A stretch of DNA of 64,000 nucleotides from positions 3,224,001-3,288,000 of the forward strand of contig NZ_CP016793.1 of assembly GCF_001701025.1 (NCBI RefSeq). Reading direction: 5' to 3'. Position 1 is the first letter of the stretch, and each line of letters starts with the position of its first letter. Source of the DNA: Lentzea guizhouensis. GTDB taxonomy: Bacteria > Actinomycetota > Actinomycetes > Mycobacteriales > Pseudonocardiaceae. A program made the translations under genes and the position numbers. Shown here one piece after another: positions 37,003 through 44,857 of the stretch. Under the pieces are notes generated by a model. That model was not told the DNA's origin and did not search any database. It saw only the letters and a list, made by a program, of their open reading frames with translations.

Positions 37003-37353
37003 TTACGGCACTGACCTGCCCGGATCTTCACTGATCGGAACGGCCGGCGCCTCCAGCAGTGCGGCCTGGGCGCGATGCTGGTCACGTCCGCCGTTCGTCC
37101 ACTGGTGTTCCTCGTCCGCCGTGCACGCCCACGTCGGCTTGTCCTCCATCTCGAAGCAGTGGCCCAGCGCGATCAACTTCCGCTCCGCCGGCGCGATCTC
37201 GCGCTCGCTGTACCCGCCGTGCGCGATCGGCACCGCCCGCGCGCCGCACGTCGGGCACTGCTCGACGACCGGCCTCGCCAGTGCCGTGTTCAGCGCGTCG
37301 CACGTGTCCTGGTCGAACGCGACCAGCCGGACCTCCTCGACGGCGTCCCGCAT
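37003..37353 (-). CDS. Macrodomain C-terminal end with zinc-ribbon-like extension (possible gene remnant)
   Basis: 116 aa from ATG 37353. The beginning, AMRDAVEEVRLVAFDQDT, is what ends the macrodomain fold (last strand) in actinobacterial macro proteins; then comes C-P-T-C-G and a Trp/Cys-containing tail (FEMEDKPTWACTADEEHQW) that could bind zinc. The preceding part of a macrodomain lies immediately upstream in another frame, so this is probably the 3' half of a broken gene rather than a separate one. Confidence 0.5.
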   Translation of the reverse strand: MRDAVEEVRLVAFDQDTCDALNTALARPVVEQCPTCGARAVPIAHGGYSEREIAPAERKLIALGHCFEMEDKPTWACTADEEHQWTNGGRDQHRAQAALLEAPAVPISEDPGRSVP

Positions 37354-37537
37354 CGCCGTGGTCGCCGCCCTCCCACGCCGGCCCCACCGTGTGGCTCACG
37401 TACCGCACCGGCGCCAGGTCGAACGCGGGCATCGCCACCGCCTGCCCCGGTCGGCACGGTGCGAGTGCCGGCGCCGTCACGATCGCGTCGACGTTCTCCC
37501 GCGTGATGTCACCCAGAACGACCTCGATCACCCCCAT
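37354..37537 (-). pseudogene. Macrodomain gene remnant, 5' part
   Basis: From ATG 37537: MGVIEVVLGDITRENVDAIV, then directly APCRPGQAVAMPAFDLAPVRYVSHTVGPAWEGGDHGD, then a frame change into the gene end above. Against a normal ADP-ribose-binding macrodomain, the NAAN/GGGVDGAI catalytic loop (about 35 residues) and about 40 residues before the last strand are missing. Two internal deletions plus a frameshift mean no working macrodomain. Confidence 0.6.
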
Positions 37538-37669
37538 GCCGTGGAGCCTGGCATCGGAATTGCCTGTTGAACCCCCTTTTCCCGAAGTGCGAACAGGTTT
37601 TGGTGGTAGTGCCCCGATCGGGTGGCGGACCCCTTCTGCCAACATGCCCCTTGGAAGGGAGACCTGAGC

Positions 37670-38350
37670 GTGGGGGCGAGTCAGCTGATCAAGACCGGGT
37701 TCGAGCTCTTCTTCGAGGAAGGTCCCGTCGGCAGACGGACCGGTGGTGACGAGCAACAGGTCATCAGCGTGCGCGAGGTGGGCTGGCTGGCGATGCCCAC
37801 CGGCCGGCTCGTGGCCGCCGACCCGTTCGTGCTGTGGCCGGAGGACGCGGAGCCGTTCACCGCGACGTTCGAGCCGGGCAAGTACCCGGTCACGGTCTCC
37901 CTGGTCTCCTGGCTCGACCGCGACGGCTTCCCCGACGTGCGCCAGGGCTACCGGGTCGCCGCGGCCAAGCTGACCGTGCGCGACGAGCCGGCCTACGTGT
38001 GGGAGCCGGCCCTGGTGCCCGGCGAGCACGTGGCGCCGATGCTGCCCGGCCAGAGGTTCGGCTACGGCGTCGAGTCGAGCACCGGCGCGTTCTTCGACCT
38101 CTCCGCGGCGCCCGCCGTCGACCGGCTCGCCGGTGACGACCTGTCCGGCGACTGCGCGCTGATCGACGCGCTGAGCGCGGTCGGCGGTGGCCGCGGACCT
38201 GCGAACGTCACCGACGTCGAGTCCGGGCTGAACGTGGTGGCGTTCTCGACCGGCTGGGGCGACGGCGTCTACCCGACGTGGGTCGGCCGCAACCCGTCCG
38301 GCGACCCGGTGGCGTTCGTGACCGACTTCTTCGTCATCAACCGCTTCTAG
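37670..38350 (+). CDS. DUF4241 domain protein
   Basis: 226 aa from GTG 37670 with GGAAGGGAG in front (GTG 37622 also in frame, no SD). Family landmarks: GWLAMPTGRLVAADPF, GKYPVTVSLVSW and the C-terminal GWGDGVYPTWVGRN...VAFVTDFFV. Function unknown; DUF4241 proteins are often toxin-immunity or contact-system associated, which I cannot confirm here. Confidence 0.8.
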   Translation: MGASQLIKTGFELFFEEGPVGRRTGGDEQQVISVREVGWLAMPTGRLVAADPFVLWPEDAEPFTATFEPGKYPVTVSLVSWLDRDGFPDVRQGYRVAAAKLTVRDEPAYVWEPALVPGEHVAPMLPGQRFGYGVESSTGAFFDLSAAPAVDRLAGDDLSGDCALIDALSAVGGGRGPANVTDVESGLNVVAFSTGWGDGVYPTWVGRNPSGDPVAFVTDFFVINRF

Positions 38351-38397
38351 CCCGTTCGCCAGGTTTCGACTACTCCACATGGGGTACGCGGTGGTGC

Positions 38398-38880
38398 GTG
38401 AGCGAAGCCGAGGACTCCGAGCAACACAGGCTCGCGCGCAACCTCAACGAGCTCATGCAGGAGCTCCGCGTCGCGCAGGCCAGCGTGCAGATCCTGTTCG
38501 GCTTCCTGCTCTCCATCGCGTTCACCGAGAAGTACGCGAGCGTCGGTGCGTACATCCGGGTGACTCACCTGGTCACCATCCTCTGCGCCGCCGTCGCCGT
38601 CGCGTTCCTGACCGCCCCCGCCGCCTGGCACCGCGTGCTGTTCCGGCAGGGCCGCCGCGAGGACGTGGTCGGTTCCGGCAACACGTTCGCGCTGGTCGGT
38701 CTCGCCTTCCTCGCGCTGGCCATGACCGGCACCGTGCTGCTGGTCGCCGAGATGGTCATCGGCGGGTGGCCCGCGATCGCCGTGGGTGTGCTGGGGTTCT
38801 TCATCTTCGCCGGCCTGTGGTTCGCCTGGCCGTCGGCCAGGCGCTCAGCCGAGGGTGCTGACGAAGGCGAGCGCGCCTAG
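38398..38880 (+). CDS. DUF6328-like membrane protein
   Basis: 160 aa from GTG 38398. N-terminal RNLNELMQELRVAQASVQILFGFLL is characteristic of a small actinobacterial membrane family (DUF6328), followed by further helices THLVTILCAAVAVAFL, FALVGLAFLALAMTGTVLLV and IAVGVLGFFIFAGLWFAW. Four-helix integral protein, role unknown. Converges with and overlaps the next minus-strand gene by 36 bases. Confidence 0.75.
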   Translation: MSEAEDSEQHRLARNLNELMQELRVAQASVQILFGFLLSIAFTEKYASVGAYIRVTHLVTILCAAVAVAFLTAPAAWHRVLFRQGRREDVVGSGNTFALVGLAFLALAMTGTVLLVAEMVIGGWPAIAVGVLGFFIFAGLWFAWPSARRSAEGADEGERA

Positions 38881-39546
38881 GCCCGCCGCGACCGGTGCCG
38901 CCAGCACCAGCGCCCGCCTGCCCAGCCGCGGCATCTCGCGCAGCACCCTGATCCCCAGCGGGACCAGCGCGACGCACAACCCGGCCGTGCCCACGACCGA
39001 CAGCACCTCCGCGCCCTTCAGCACGCCCAGCGGCAACAGGCCCGTCGTCGCCAGCGCCACCGCGCGGACCGGCCCGAGCACACCGCCCAGGTACGCCCCG
39101 ATCGCGAGCACGTACCAGCCGAACATGATCGTGAAGGACAGGTAGCTGAACAGGTGCAGGTCGCCGTACCCGTCCGCGACCAGCTTCGTCGCCTCCTCGA
39201 CGCCGCGGTGCCTGACCGCGGAGAACGCCGCGTGGTCGACGCCGGCGTGGAACGTCCGCGCGAACAGCCCGACCGTCACCAGCACCCCGCCCCACGCCGC
39301 CCACATCGGCCTCTTGGGCGCGATCCGCCGCGCGACCTCGGCGACGGCGGGCCACATCACGACGTGGCCGGCCAGGAACGCCGTGTACGCCGCCGTCAGC
39401 AGCGCCGGGTGGTCCGCGGCGGCCTTGAGCTGGTCGGGGAAGAAGTAGTGGAACTGCACCCGCAACAGCGTGCCGGCCAGCAACAACACCGGCCCGAGCA
39501 CCAGCGCCACACCCGCCACCCACCCGTTCGGGAACCTGTTCGTCAT
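38845..39546 (-). CDS. Integral membrane protein of unknown function
   Basis: 233 aa from ATG 39546 (MTNRFPNGWVAGVALVLGPV). About six to seven hydrophobic helices (ALVLGPVLLLAGTLL, AAYTAFLAGHVVMWPAVAEVA, WAAWGGVLVTVGLFAR, IMFGWYVLAIGAYLGG and others), with His-rich turns FHYFFPDQ and FHAGVDHAAF. No transporter motif recognised. Its upstream region has a 9-bp inverted repeat. Confidence 0.75.
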   Translation of the reverse strand: MTNRFPNGWVAGVALVLGPVLLLAGTLLRVQFHYFFPDQLKAAADHPALLTAAYTAFLAGHVVMWPAVAEVARRIAPKRPMWAAWGGVLVTVGLFARTFHAGVDHAAFSAVRHRGVEEATKLVADGYGDLHLFSYLSFTIMFGWYVLAIGAYLGGVLGPVRAVALATTGLLPLGVLKGAEVLSVVGTAGLCVALVPLGIRVLREMPRLGRRALVLAAPVAAGLGALAFVSTLG

Positions 39547-39899
39547 GGTCGGGAACGCTTCCAGCGCGGCACCGCCACCGGATCGGCCCGCGGTCCGACC
39601 TCCCGCCTCGGACCACGGTCCGAGGCCCGCTGACAGACGTGGCCGCGTGGTCGTGACGGTCGTCTCAAGATTTTTCGTGGAACGTGTCGATTCGCAGCGT
39701 GGACGTTCGACGTCCGGGTAGACGGACGAGGGACCTGATCCGCCGAGGGCGGAATTCGGGTGAGACGAACGCGGCGATGCGGAACACTCGGACCCACCGA
39801 TGACTTCTGCCAGATCCGCCGGTCTCAACCGGCATCGACGACGATGCCGGCGGCCTTGGCCGCACCGCGACTGTGCCAGCTACCTAGTGAGGGCCTGAC
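39547..39899. promoter_or_regulatory. Divergent promoter region with a 9-bp inverted repeat
   Basis: 353 bases between the divergent membrane-protein and MFS genes. It contains GCCTCGGAC-CACG-GTCCGAGGC (39605-39626), a perfect operator-like inverted repeat nearer to the minus-strand gene, and an AT-richer patch AAGATTTTTCGTGG at about 39667-39680. No gene seen on either strand. Confidence 0.45.
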
Positions 39900-41348
39900 A
39901 TGCCTGCTGCGATCCAAGACCGCCCGACCGCGCAAAAGGGCCGAACACCCCTGGTGGTGCGCCTGCTGGTGCTGGCGACGTTCGTGGTGATCCTCAACGA
40001 GACGCTGATGATCAACGCGATCCCGCGCCTGATGGAGTCGCTGCACGTGAGCGAACAGGCCGCGCAGTGGGTCTCCACCGCGTTCATGCTCACCATGGCC
40101 GCCGTCATCCCGATCACCGGCTGGTTCCTGCAGCGCGTCACCACCCGCCAGGGCTACCTGATCGCAATGAGCGTGTTCATGGCCGGCACCGCCATCTCCG
40201 CCGCCGCGCCGACGTTCACCGTGCTGCTGGCCGGCCGCATCGTCCAGGCCGCCGGCACCGCCGTGATGATGCCGCTGCTGATGACCACGCTGATGACCGT
40301 CGTCCCCGAACAGGACCGCGGCCGCGTGATGGGCAACGTGACCCTCGCGATCTCCGTGGCACCCGCCATGGGCCCCGCGGTCTCCGGCCTGATCCTGCAA
40401 CTCGGCTCGTGGCGCCTGCTGTTCGTCGCCGTCCTGCCCATCGCCGGCGCCGTCACCTACTTCGGCCTGCGCCAGCTCACCAACATCGGCGAGCCCAAGG
40501 TCAGCACGATCGACTGGCTCAGCGCAGCCCTCGCCGCCCTCGGCTTCGGCGGCCTCGTCTACGGCCTCAGCCTCTTCGGCGAGGGCACCGACCACCTCGG
40601 CCCAACCATCGGCATCGTCGTCGCCGGCGCCGCCACCATCGCGTTCTTCGTCGTCCGCCAGCTGAGGTTGCAACGCACCGGCGCCCCGCTGATGGACCTC
40701 CGCGCGTTGCGCCACCGCACGTTCGCCCTGTCGCTGACCCTCATGTGCATCGCGTTCATGGCGTTGATGGGCTCGATGATGCTGCTGACGCTGTACCTGC
40801 AGAACCTGCGCAGCCTCTCCCCGTTGGAGACGGGCCTGCTCCTGATGCCGGGCGGCCTCGCCATGGGCCTCCTCGGCCCCACCGTCGGCAAGCTCTACGA
40901 CCGCCTCGGCGCCCGCCCCCTCATCATCCCGGGCTCCATCGCCATCGTGCTGTCCCTCGCCGGCTACACCCAGGTCTCCACCACCATGCCGTTCTGGCAG
41001 GTCCTGGCCCTGCACGCCCTCCTGATGATCGCACTGGCAGCCACCTTCACCCCCATCTTCACCCTGGGCATGGGCGCCCTCCCGGCAGACATGTACCCGC
41101 ACGGCAGCTCAATCCTCGGCACCCTCCAACAAGTCGCCGCCGCCCTGGGCACCGCCCTGGTCGTCACCGTGATGTCCGCCCGCTCCAGCTCCCTGGTCGC
41201 CGAGGGCGCTCTTCTCCCCGCCGCCCAACTGAGCGGCATGAGGTTGGCCTTCGTCGTGGCCACCGCCCTGGCCGTGGCCACCATCGTGGTGGCCTTCCTG
41301 CTGCCCAACCGCACCGCGTCCGCCGAGGGCGCCGTGGGCCACCACTGA
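39900..41348 (+). CDS. DHA2-family (EmrB/QacA) MFS multidrug exporter
   Basis: 482 aa, 14 predicted helices. Helix 1 is LLVLATFVVILNETLMINAI; the DHA2 motif C region appears as AVIPITGWFLQRVTTRQGYLIAMSVF and motif A-like; GTAVMMPLLMTTLMTVVPEQDRGRVMGN is the classic helix 4-5 segment. Proton-driven export of hydrophobic drugs is known for the family. No TetR or MarR neighbour, but the upstream region carries an operator-like repeat. Confidence 0.9.
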   Translation: MPAAIQDRPTAQKGRTPLVVRLLVLATFVVILNETLMINAIPRLMESLHVSEQAAQWVSTAFMLTMAAVIPITGWFLQRVTTRQGYLIAMSVFMAGTAISAAAPTFTVLLAGRIVQAAGTAVMMPLLMTTLMTVVPEQDRGRVMGNVTLAISVAPAMGPAVSGLILQLGSWRLLFVAVLPIAGAVTYFGLRQLTNIGEPKVSTIDWLSAALAALGFGGLVYGLSLFGEGTDHLGPTIGIVVAGAATIAFFVVRQLRLQRTGAPLMDLRALRHRTFALSLTLMCIAFMALMGSMMLLTLYLQNLRSLSPLETGLLLMPGGLAMGLLGPTVGKLYDRLGARPLIIPGSIAIVLSLAGYTQVSTTMPFWQVLALHALLMIALAATFTPIFTLGMGALPADMYPHGSSILGTLQQVAAALGTALVVTVMSARSSSLVAEGALLPAAQLSGMRLAFVVATALAVATIVVAFLLPNRTASAEGAVGHH

Positions 41349-41422
41349 CCCTTCGTCCACGGCCGAGGCTGCACCCGTTCCGCGGGCGCACCTCGGCCGT
41401 TCTCGTTGCCCAGCAGCCTCTC

Positions 41423-41863
41423 TCAGCCCGTCCGGGCCGGCACGGACGTCTCCCCCAAGATCATGCGCTGCGCCCGCGCCGTGTCCATGTACTCGCGAAC
41501 CCGGTGGACGAGCCCGTCCCGAAGCTCGAAGACCAGGCAGTAGTCGTTGGCGTACTGGTTCCCGTTGGCCAGAACCGCGGTCATGGTCTCCTCCACGACC
41601 ACCCGCTCCCCATCAACGTGAAAGCCGCGAAAGGCAACCGCCACGTCGCTCACGAACAACCGCGGAAAGTCCACCACGAGAAAACGCGTGATCGCCTCCC
41701 TGCCAACCATGTGACTCGGCACATCCAACGCAACCGCCGTGGCGTTCCCGGCCGGCGCGATCCACTCGGCGTCCTCGGTGAAGACCGCGGCAACCCGGTC
41801 GGCATCGCGACTGGCGAAGGCCTTCCACGCGGCTTGGACGATGGCACCACTGTTGTGCGACAT
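41423..41863 (-). CDS. SnoaL/NTF2-like protein
   Basis: 146 aa. Cone-shaped NTF2 fold pattern: AAWKAFASRDADRVAAVFTEDAEWIAP, IT(R)FLVVDFPRLFVSD, VVEETMTAVLANGNQYANDYCLVFELRDGLVHRVREYMD. Could be a polyketide-type cyclase, a ketosteroid isomerase relative or a non-enzymatic ligand binder. Last host gene before the integrated element. Confidence 0.8.
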   Translation of the reverse strand: MSHNSGAIVQAAWKAFASRDADRVAAVFTEDAEWIAPAGNATAVALDVPSHMVGREAITRFLVVDFPRLFVSDVAVAFRGFHVDGERVVVEETMTAVLANGNQYANDYCLVFELRDGLVHRVREYMDTARAQRMILGETSVPARTG

Positions 41864-42072
41864 CCCTCGACCCTAGGCAGGCGGCGACGGATCGGACTGG
41901 CGGTTTTCGGCCATGCTGACCACCCACGTACCCGAACGCGAGCCGCTGACGCTGAGTGGAAGCCCACCCGGCTCCTCGCGATCGCGGACCGAGCGAGGCG
42001 GGCATGCGATCCGCGAGGGCGCACAGCGCCCAAGCCTGCGGGGGTCTGGAGGTCGCCCCCAGAAGACACGAC

Positions 42073-42112
42073 GGGCGACGCGGTCCGCGCTTTCCGCGGA
42101 CACACGTCGCCC
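42073..42112 (-). terminator. Long hairpin, likely the ancestral tRNA-Lys terminator
   Basis: Nested stems: GGGCGACG (42073-42080) with CGTCGCCC (42105-42112), and GTCCGCG (42083-42089) with CGCGGAC (42095-42101). It lies just outside attL. Before insertion this would have been immediately 3' of tRNA-Lys, so it probably terminated that gene. Confidence 0.6.
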
Positions 42113-42118
42113 AAGGCC

Positions 42119-42154
42119 GTGGGCCGCCAGGGACTCGAACCCTGAACCCGAAGA
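42119..42154. repeat. attL: 36-bp tRNA-Lys 3' fragment
   Basis: Identical over 36 bases to 55831-55866. It contains the T-arm (GGGACTCGAACCCTGA on this strand) and the acceptor end, but no 5' half, so it is not a tRNA. The flanking base after the discriminator is CGG, not CCA, showing that the pre-insertion host gene did not encode CCA. Similarity continues imperfectly to 42161. Confidence 0.92.
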
Positions 42155-42268
42155 GTAAGAGCACTCGCTTGGCGTTGTTCGCCGATCTTCCTCGACAGTG
42201 CTCACTACCTGCGCGGATGCCGTCTTGATCTGAGCACTGTGGACAGTCGCTTCTCGACGTCTGTCGTC

Positions 42269-42291
42269 GTTTTGTGAGGGTTAAGTGTGGG
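42269..42291. repeat. Left copy of 23-bp terminal repeat, probable integrase arm site
   Basis: GTTTTGTGAGGGTTAAGTGTGGG; the right copy at 55761-55783 differs in one base (22/23). The two lie inside the element near each att site in the same orientation, as arm-type binding sites of tyrosine integrases do. Confidence 0.7.
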
Positions 42292-43005
42292 TTGATCTTT
42301 GTCTCTTGGACCCGCCCATACCCATGCCACCATCCCGACACTGAGCCTCGAACACGGCCGGTGGCGCTTGTTCCAGCTTTGGCGCGGCGCTGCCGGCCAT
42401 TGCCGTGTGGGCGATGCTGTAGCTGAGTGAGGTGCCGGGTTCCAGCGGCGACTATTCAGGGCACCGAACGTGTGCCACGCGTGCGGGTATCAACCTGCCG
42501 CCTCTTACTACCGCTGGTTTGGCCATAGCCTCGGGTGCCCCGGCGACACCTGTTGAGTCGATGGTCAGAGGCTGCCAGCTACGGGCCTCTTCGAGCAACT
42601 GGCTTCCGCGGGGCTGAGACGCCAGGAGCTGCGGGCCACATGGTTCGGTGGCAAGGCGGCGCAGCCGTCGCGGCAGTCGAGCGCCGTGCACAGCCGCCTG
42701 TGGTGACCGCGCTGGCGCTCGTCGGGAGTCGGGACGAATCGGGGCTCGGATCGTGTAAGCCGTCAGCTGGCGACCGAGGTCCGGCGCGCAGCGCCGCCCG
42801 GCCGACCGGCGGAGCGAAGCGGATGCCGGGAGTGCCGGGATGGATGTTGGCGCAGCGCCAGACCGCACGCGCCGCCAGCGGCGGCGCCTTGATCCTGTAG
42901 AGCCGAGTTCGGCAAGTGAGCTTGCGTCGCTCGCACAACTGGGGACGGACCTCCGAGCATGCGTACTAGGTGCGTGGCAGTGTTGCTAACGACGTGGCCT
43001 GGCTA

Positions 43006-43023
43006 GTCGACAGTAGTGTCGAC
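43006..43023. other. Stem-loop 1 upstream of RT gene
   Basis: GTCGACA-GTAG-TGTCGAC, perfect 7-bp stem with a 4-base loop, about 145 bases before the RT start. Either a regulator site or part of a structured RNA. Confidence 0.4.
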
Positions 43024-43097
43024 AGGGTCTTGCCGTAAGCGCTTCGTGGCTATGCTCAACGACCGTGAGAGTGAGGCAACGGATGTATGGATTCGTC

Positions 43098-43114
43098 CTC
43101 ACCTGCGAGGTGAG
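43098..43114. other. Stem-loop 2 upstream of RT gene
   Basis: CTCACCT-GCG-AGGTGAG, perfect 7-bp stem with a 3-base loop, 54 bases before the RT start. With stem-loop 1 it marks the segment most likely to be transcribed as leader or ncRNA. Confidence 0.4.
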
Positions 43115-43168
43115 AGCAACACCAGTTGCAGATATGTTCACTAGGGCTAAGCATGCCGGGAGTGACTC

Positions 43169-44857
43169 TTGAGGACCCTGTCCGTCCCGCAGTGCGCGCT
43201 ACTTTTGGGCGTGTCGTCGGCGAGAGTGCGGCACTGGTGTGAATCGGAAGTGATTCCTGCTGTCAAGTTTGGCGATGATTGGGTAATTCAAGACGAGCGC
43301 ATTGAACAATTTGGCAGAATCGAGAACCTGGAAACATTCGATCAGGATCTGCCGCTGAATTTCTCAAAAGCGCTATCGCAAATGGCTTCGCTGGACTTTA
43401 CGGAAGAGTGGATACCGGACATCCTGAGGCATGAAGACCTCTTGATGGAGCGCGAACGCCTTCTTTCTCGTGTTGAGGATCGGTACAGCCTAGGTATCAC
43501 AAACGCTGCCACTGACGTAGAGATTCCGAAAACTTCTTTCTTTGCTAGGGCAGGGCAGCTGCTGAGCCTACACGATCGGATCGCTTATCATGCGACCGTA
43601 GAGACTTTCGCTCAACGTATCGACACCTATCTTCCCGGTGTGGTTTTTTCTGCTCGTCTGGCACCGGAAGGATCCCGCAGGCTTCTTCATAATGGAGTAA
43701 AGCAGTGGCGGCGCTGGACACGATATGTGCGGGAGTCGGTAAAGGCGGAAAACCCCTGGCTGATGAAGACGGATCTTGCGGCGTATTTCGACTGTATTCG
43801 TCACGATATTTTGCTGCGAGAGCTGGGTACGCTAGGGGTTTCTAAAGAGACCCTAGAAAAGCTTGCCGGCCTGCTTCAAGCTTGGAGCCACTCCCCTGGT
43901 CAGGGGATACCTCAGGGGCCCGATGTGTCGAGGTTGCTTGGAAATTTCTATCTATCGTCGATCGACAAGATGATGTTGAATGAAGGATTCAAATACTCGC
44001 GATACATGGATGACATACGCATTGTAGGATCGACCAAATCCGAAGTCGTCCATGCAATCCGACGGTTTGGTCTGGAATGTCGTAAGCGCGGATTGATTGT
44101 CAGTGCATCAAAGACAAAAATTCTTCATGGCAAGGAAGCAAGGGAAGTTGACCTAGACGCTGCGCGCGACCTGGCGCAGTATTACATGGATGCGAGAAAG
44201 GCGGCGCAGGCAAAAAAGATTCTGCGCGAGATACTAGGCGACGCACTGAAGGATGATCATGAGATCGGAGTGCGCGCGGTACGCTTTAGCTTGAGAAGAT
44301 TGGGGCAGCTCAGAGAGGAAGACGTATGTAAGCAAGTGCTGGACAGACTGGATGACTTGGCTCCCGTAGCGCCAGTCGTGGGTGACTTCTTGGGTGCATA
44401 TATAAGCCGTCCGTTTGTCCAGGACGCTTTGAGTGCGTACTTGGTGGATGAGTCCCAGGTTCAAGACGACTACTTGGTGGCGTTTTTGTATGCGGCAATG
44501 CTGGAGCACCCCGGCTTGCTTCCGAAGGCTTGGGCCGACCACGCGCGCAAAACGATGCAGGACAGAAACCTGCCCGACCATCTCAGGGTGATCGCGGCGA
44601 ATGTGGTAGCGCTTAAACGTGAAGCAGTTGACATCAGCTGGATTCAGAACCAGGCGCGACGTGAGGCGAGCGAAGGTCTGCTGCGCGGCTATGCTGTGGC
44701 GCTTAGGCGCGCTGGCACGTTGGACGCGACGATATCGACAGTTTTGTCGAGTCGTTCTGACGGGCTTGCTCGGACAATCCGGTATTTGCACTCGATAAGT
44801 AATCTTCCTTCGATCGTTCGAGGTTATACGAGAGTCGGAGCGCATGCGCAGTTATAG
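43169..44857 (+). CDS. Reverse transcriptase with N-terminal HTH and helical C-terminus (Abi/UG-like)
   Basis: 562 aa from TTG 43169 (GGGAG 6 bases upstream; an in-frame TGA just before rules out an earlier start). Residues 1-50 (LSVPQCALLLGVSSARVRHW...FGDDWVIQDERIEQF) look like an excisionase/MerR-type helix-turn-helix. RT core about 125-330: motif A KTDLAAYFDCI, motif B GIPQGPDVSRLLGNF, catalytic YMDD at 279-282, then GLIVSASKTKIL. Residues 330-562 are all-helical repeats, as in AbiK/AbiA and other defence RTs. No maturase or endonuclease domain, so not a group II intron. Codon use and GC are foreign to the host. Confidence 0.85.
   Translation: MRTLSVPQCALLLGVSSARVRHWCESEVIPAVKFGDDWVIQDERIEQFGRIENLETFDQDLPLNFSKALSQMASLDFTEEWIPDILRHEDLLMERERLLSRVEDRYSLGITNAATDVEIPKTSFFARAGQLLSLHDRIAYHATVETFAQRIDTYLPGVVFSARLAPEGSRRLLHNGVKQWRRWTRYVRESVKAENPWLMKTDLAAYFDCIRHDILLRELGTLGVSKETLEKLAGLLQAWSHSPGQGIPQGPDVSRLLGNFYLSSIDKMMLNEGFKYSRYMDDIRIVGSTKSEVVHAIRRFGLECRKRGLIVSASKTKILHGKEAREVDLDAARDLAQYYMDARKAAQAKKILREILGDALKDDHEIGVRAVRFSLRRLGQLREEDVCKQVLDRLDDLAPVAPVVGDFLGAYISRPFVQDALSAYLVDESQVQDDYLVAFLYAAMLEHPGLLPKAWADHARKTMQDRNLPDHLRVIAANVVALKREAVDISWIQNQARREASEGLLRGYAVALRRAGTLDATISTVLSSRSDGLARTIRYLHSISNLPSIVRGYTRVGAHAQL

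Larger units (their letters stand above)
42155..43168. other. About 1 kb of apparently non-coding element DNA upstream of the reverse transcriptase
   Basis: No frame on either strand gives a recognisable protein; long frames at 42452-42900 have Arg/Ala/Pro composition of GC shadow. What is visible: an integrase-arm-like repeat (42269-42291), a GC-rich stretch to about 42890, then a lower-GC zone (42.96-43.17 kb) with two perfect stem-loops just before the RT gene. By analogy to defence RTs, which use an adjacent structured RNA, this may hold an ncRNA; that is inference. Confidence 0.4.

Noticed and set aside
39900..41348. Antibiotic biosynthesis cluster around the DHA2 exporter
   Set aside because: No PKS, NRPS, terpene or RiPP genes in the neighbourhood.
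42119..42191. Apparent second tRNA-Lys at the left end of the element
   Set aside because: Only the 3' 36 bases match; the anticodon loop differs and no D-arm or 5' acceptor strand follows. It is the attL remnant.
42452..42900. Genes in the GC-rich part upstream of the RT
   Set aside because: Frames open on both strands, with Arg/Ala/Pro-rich random composition and no SD; typical shadows of GC-rich non-coding DNA.
43000..43120. CRISPR array
   Set aside because: No set of regularly spaced repeats here or elsewhere in the window; only isolated hairpins.
43169..44857. Group II intron or retron RT
   Set aside because: No maturase/X or endonuclease domain, no intron-like RNA ends, and no retron-type VTG/NAxxH motifs seen; the long helical C-terminus and HTH fit neither.
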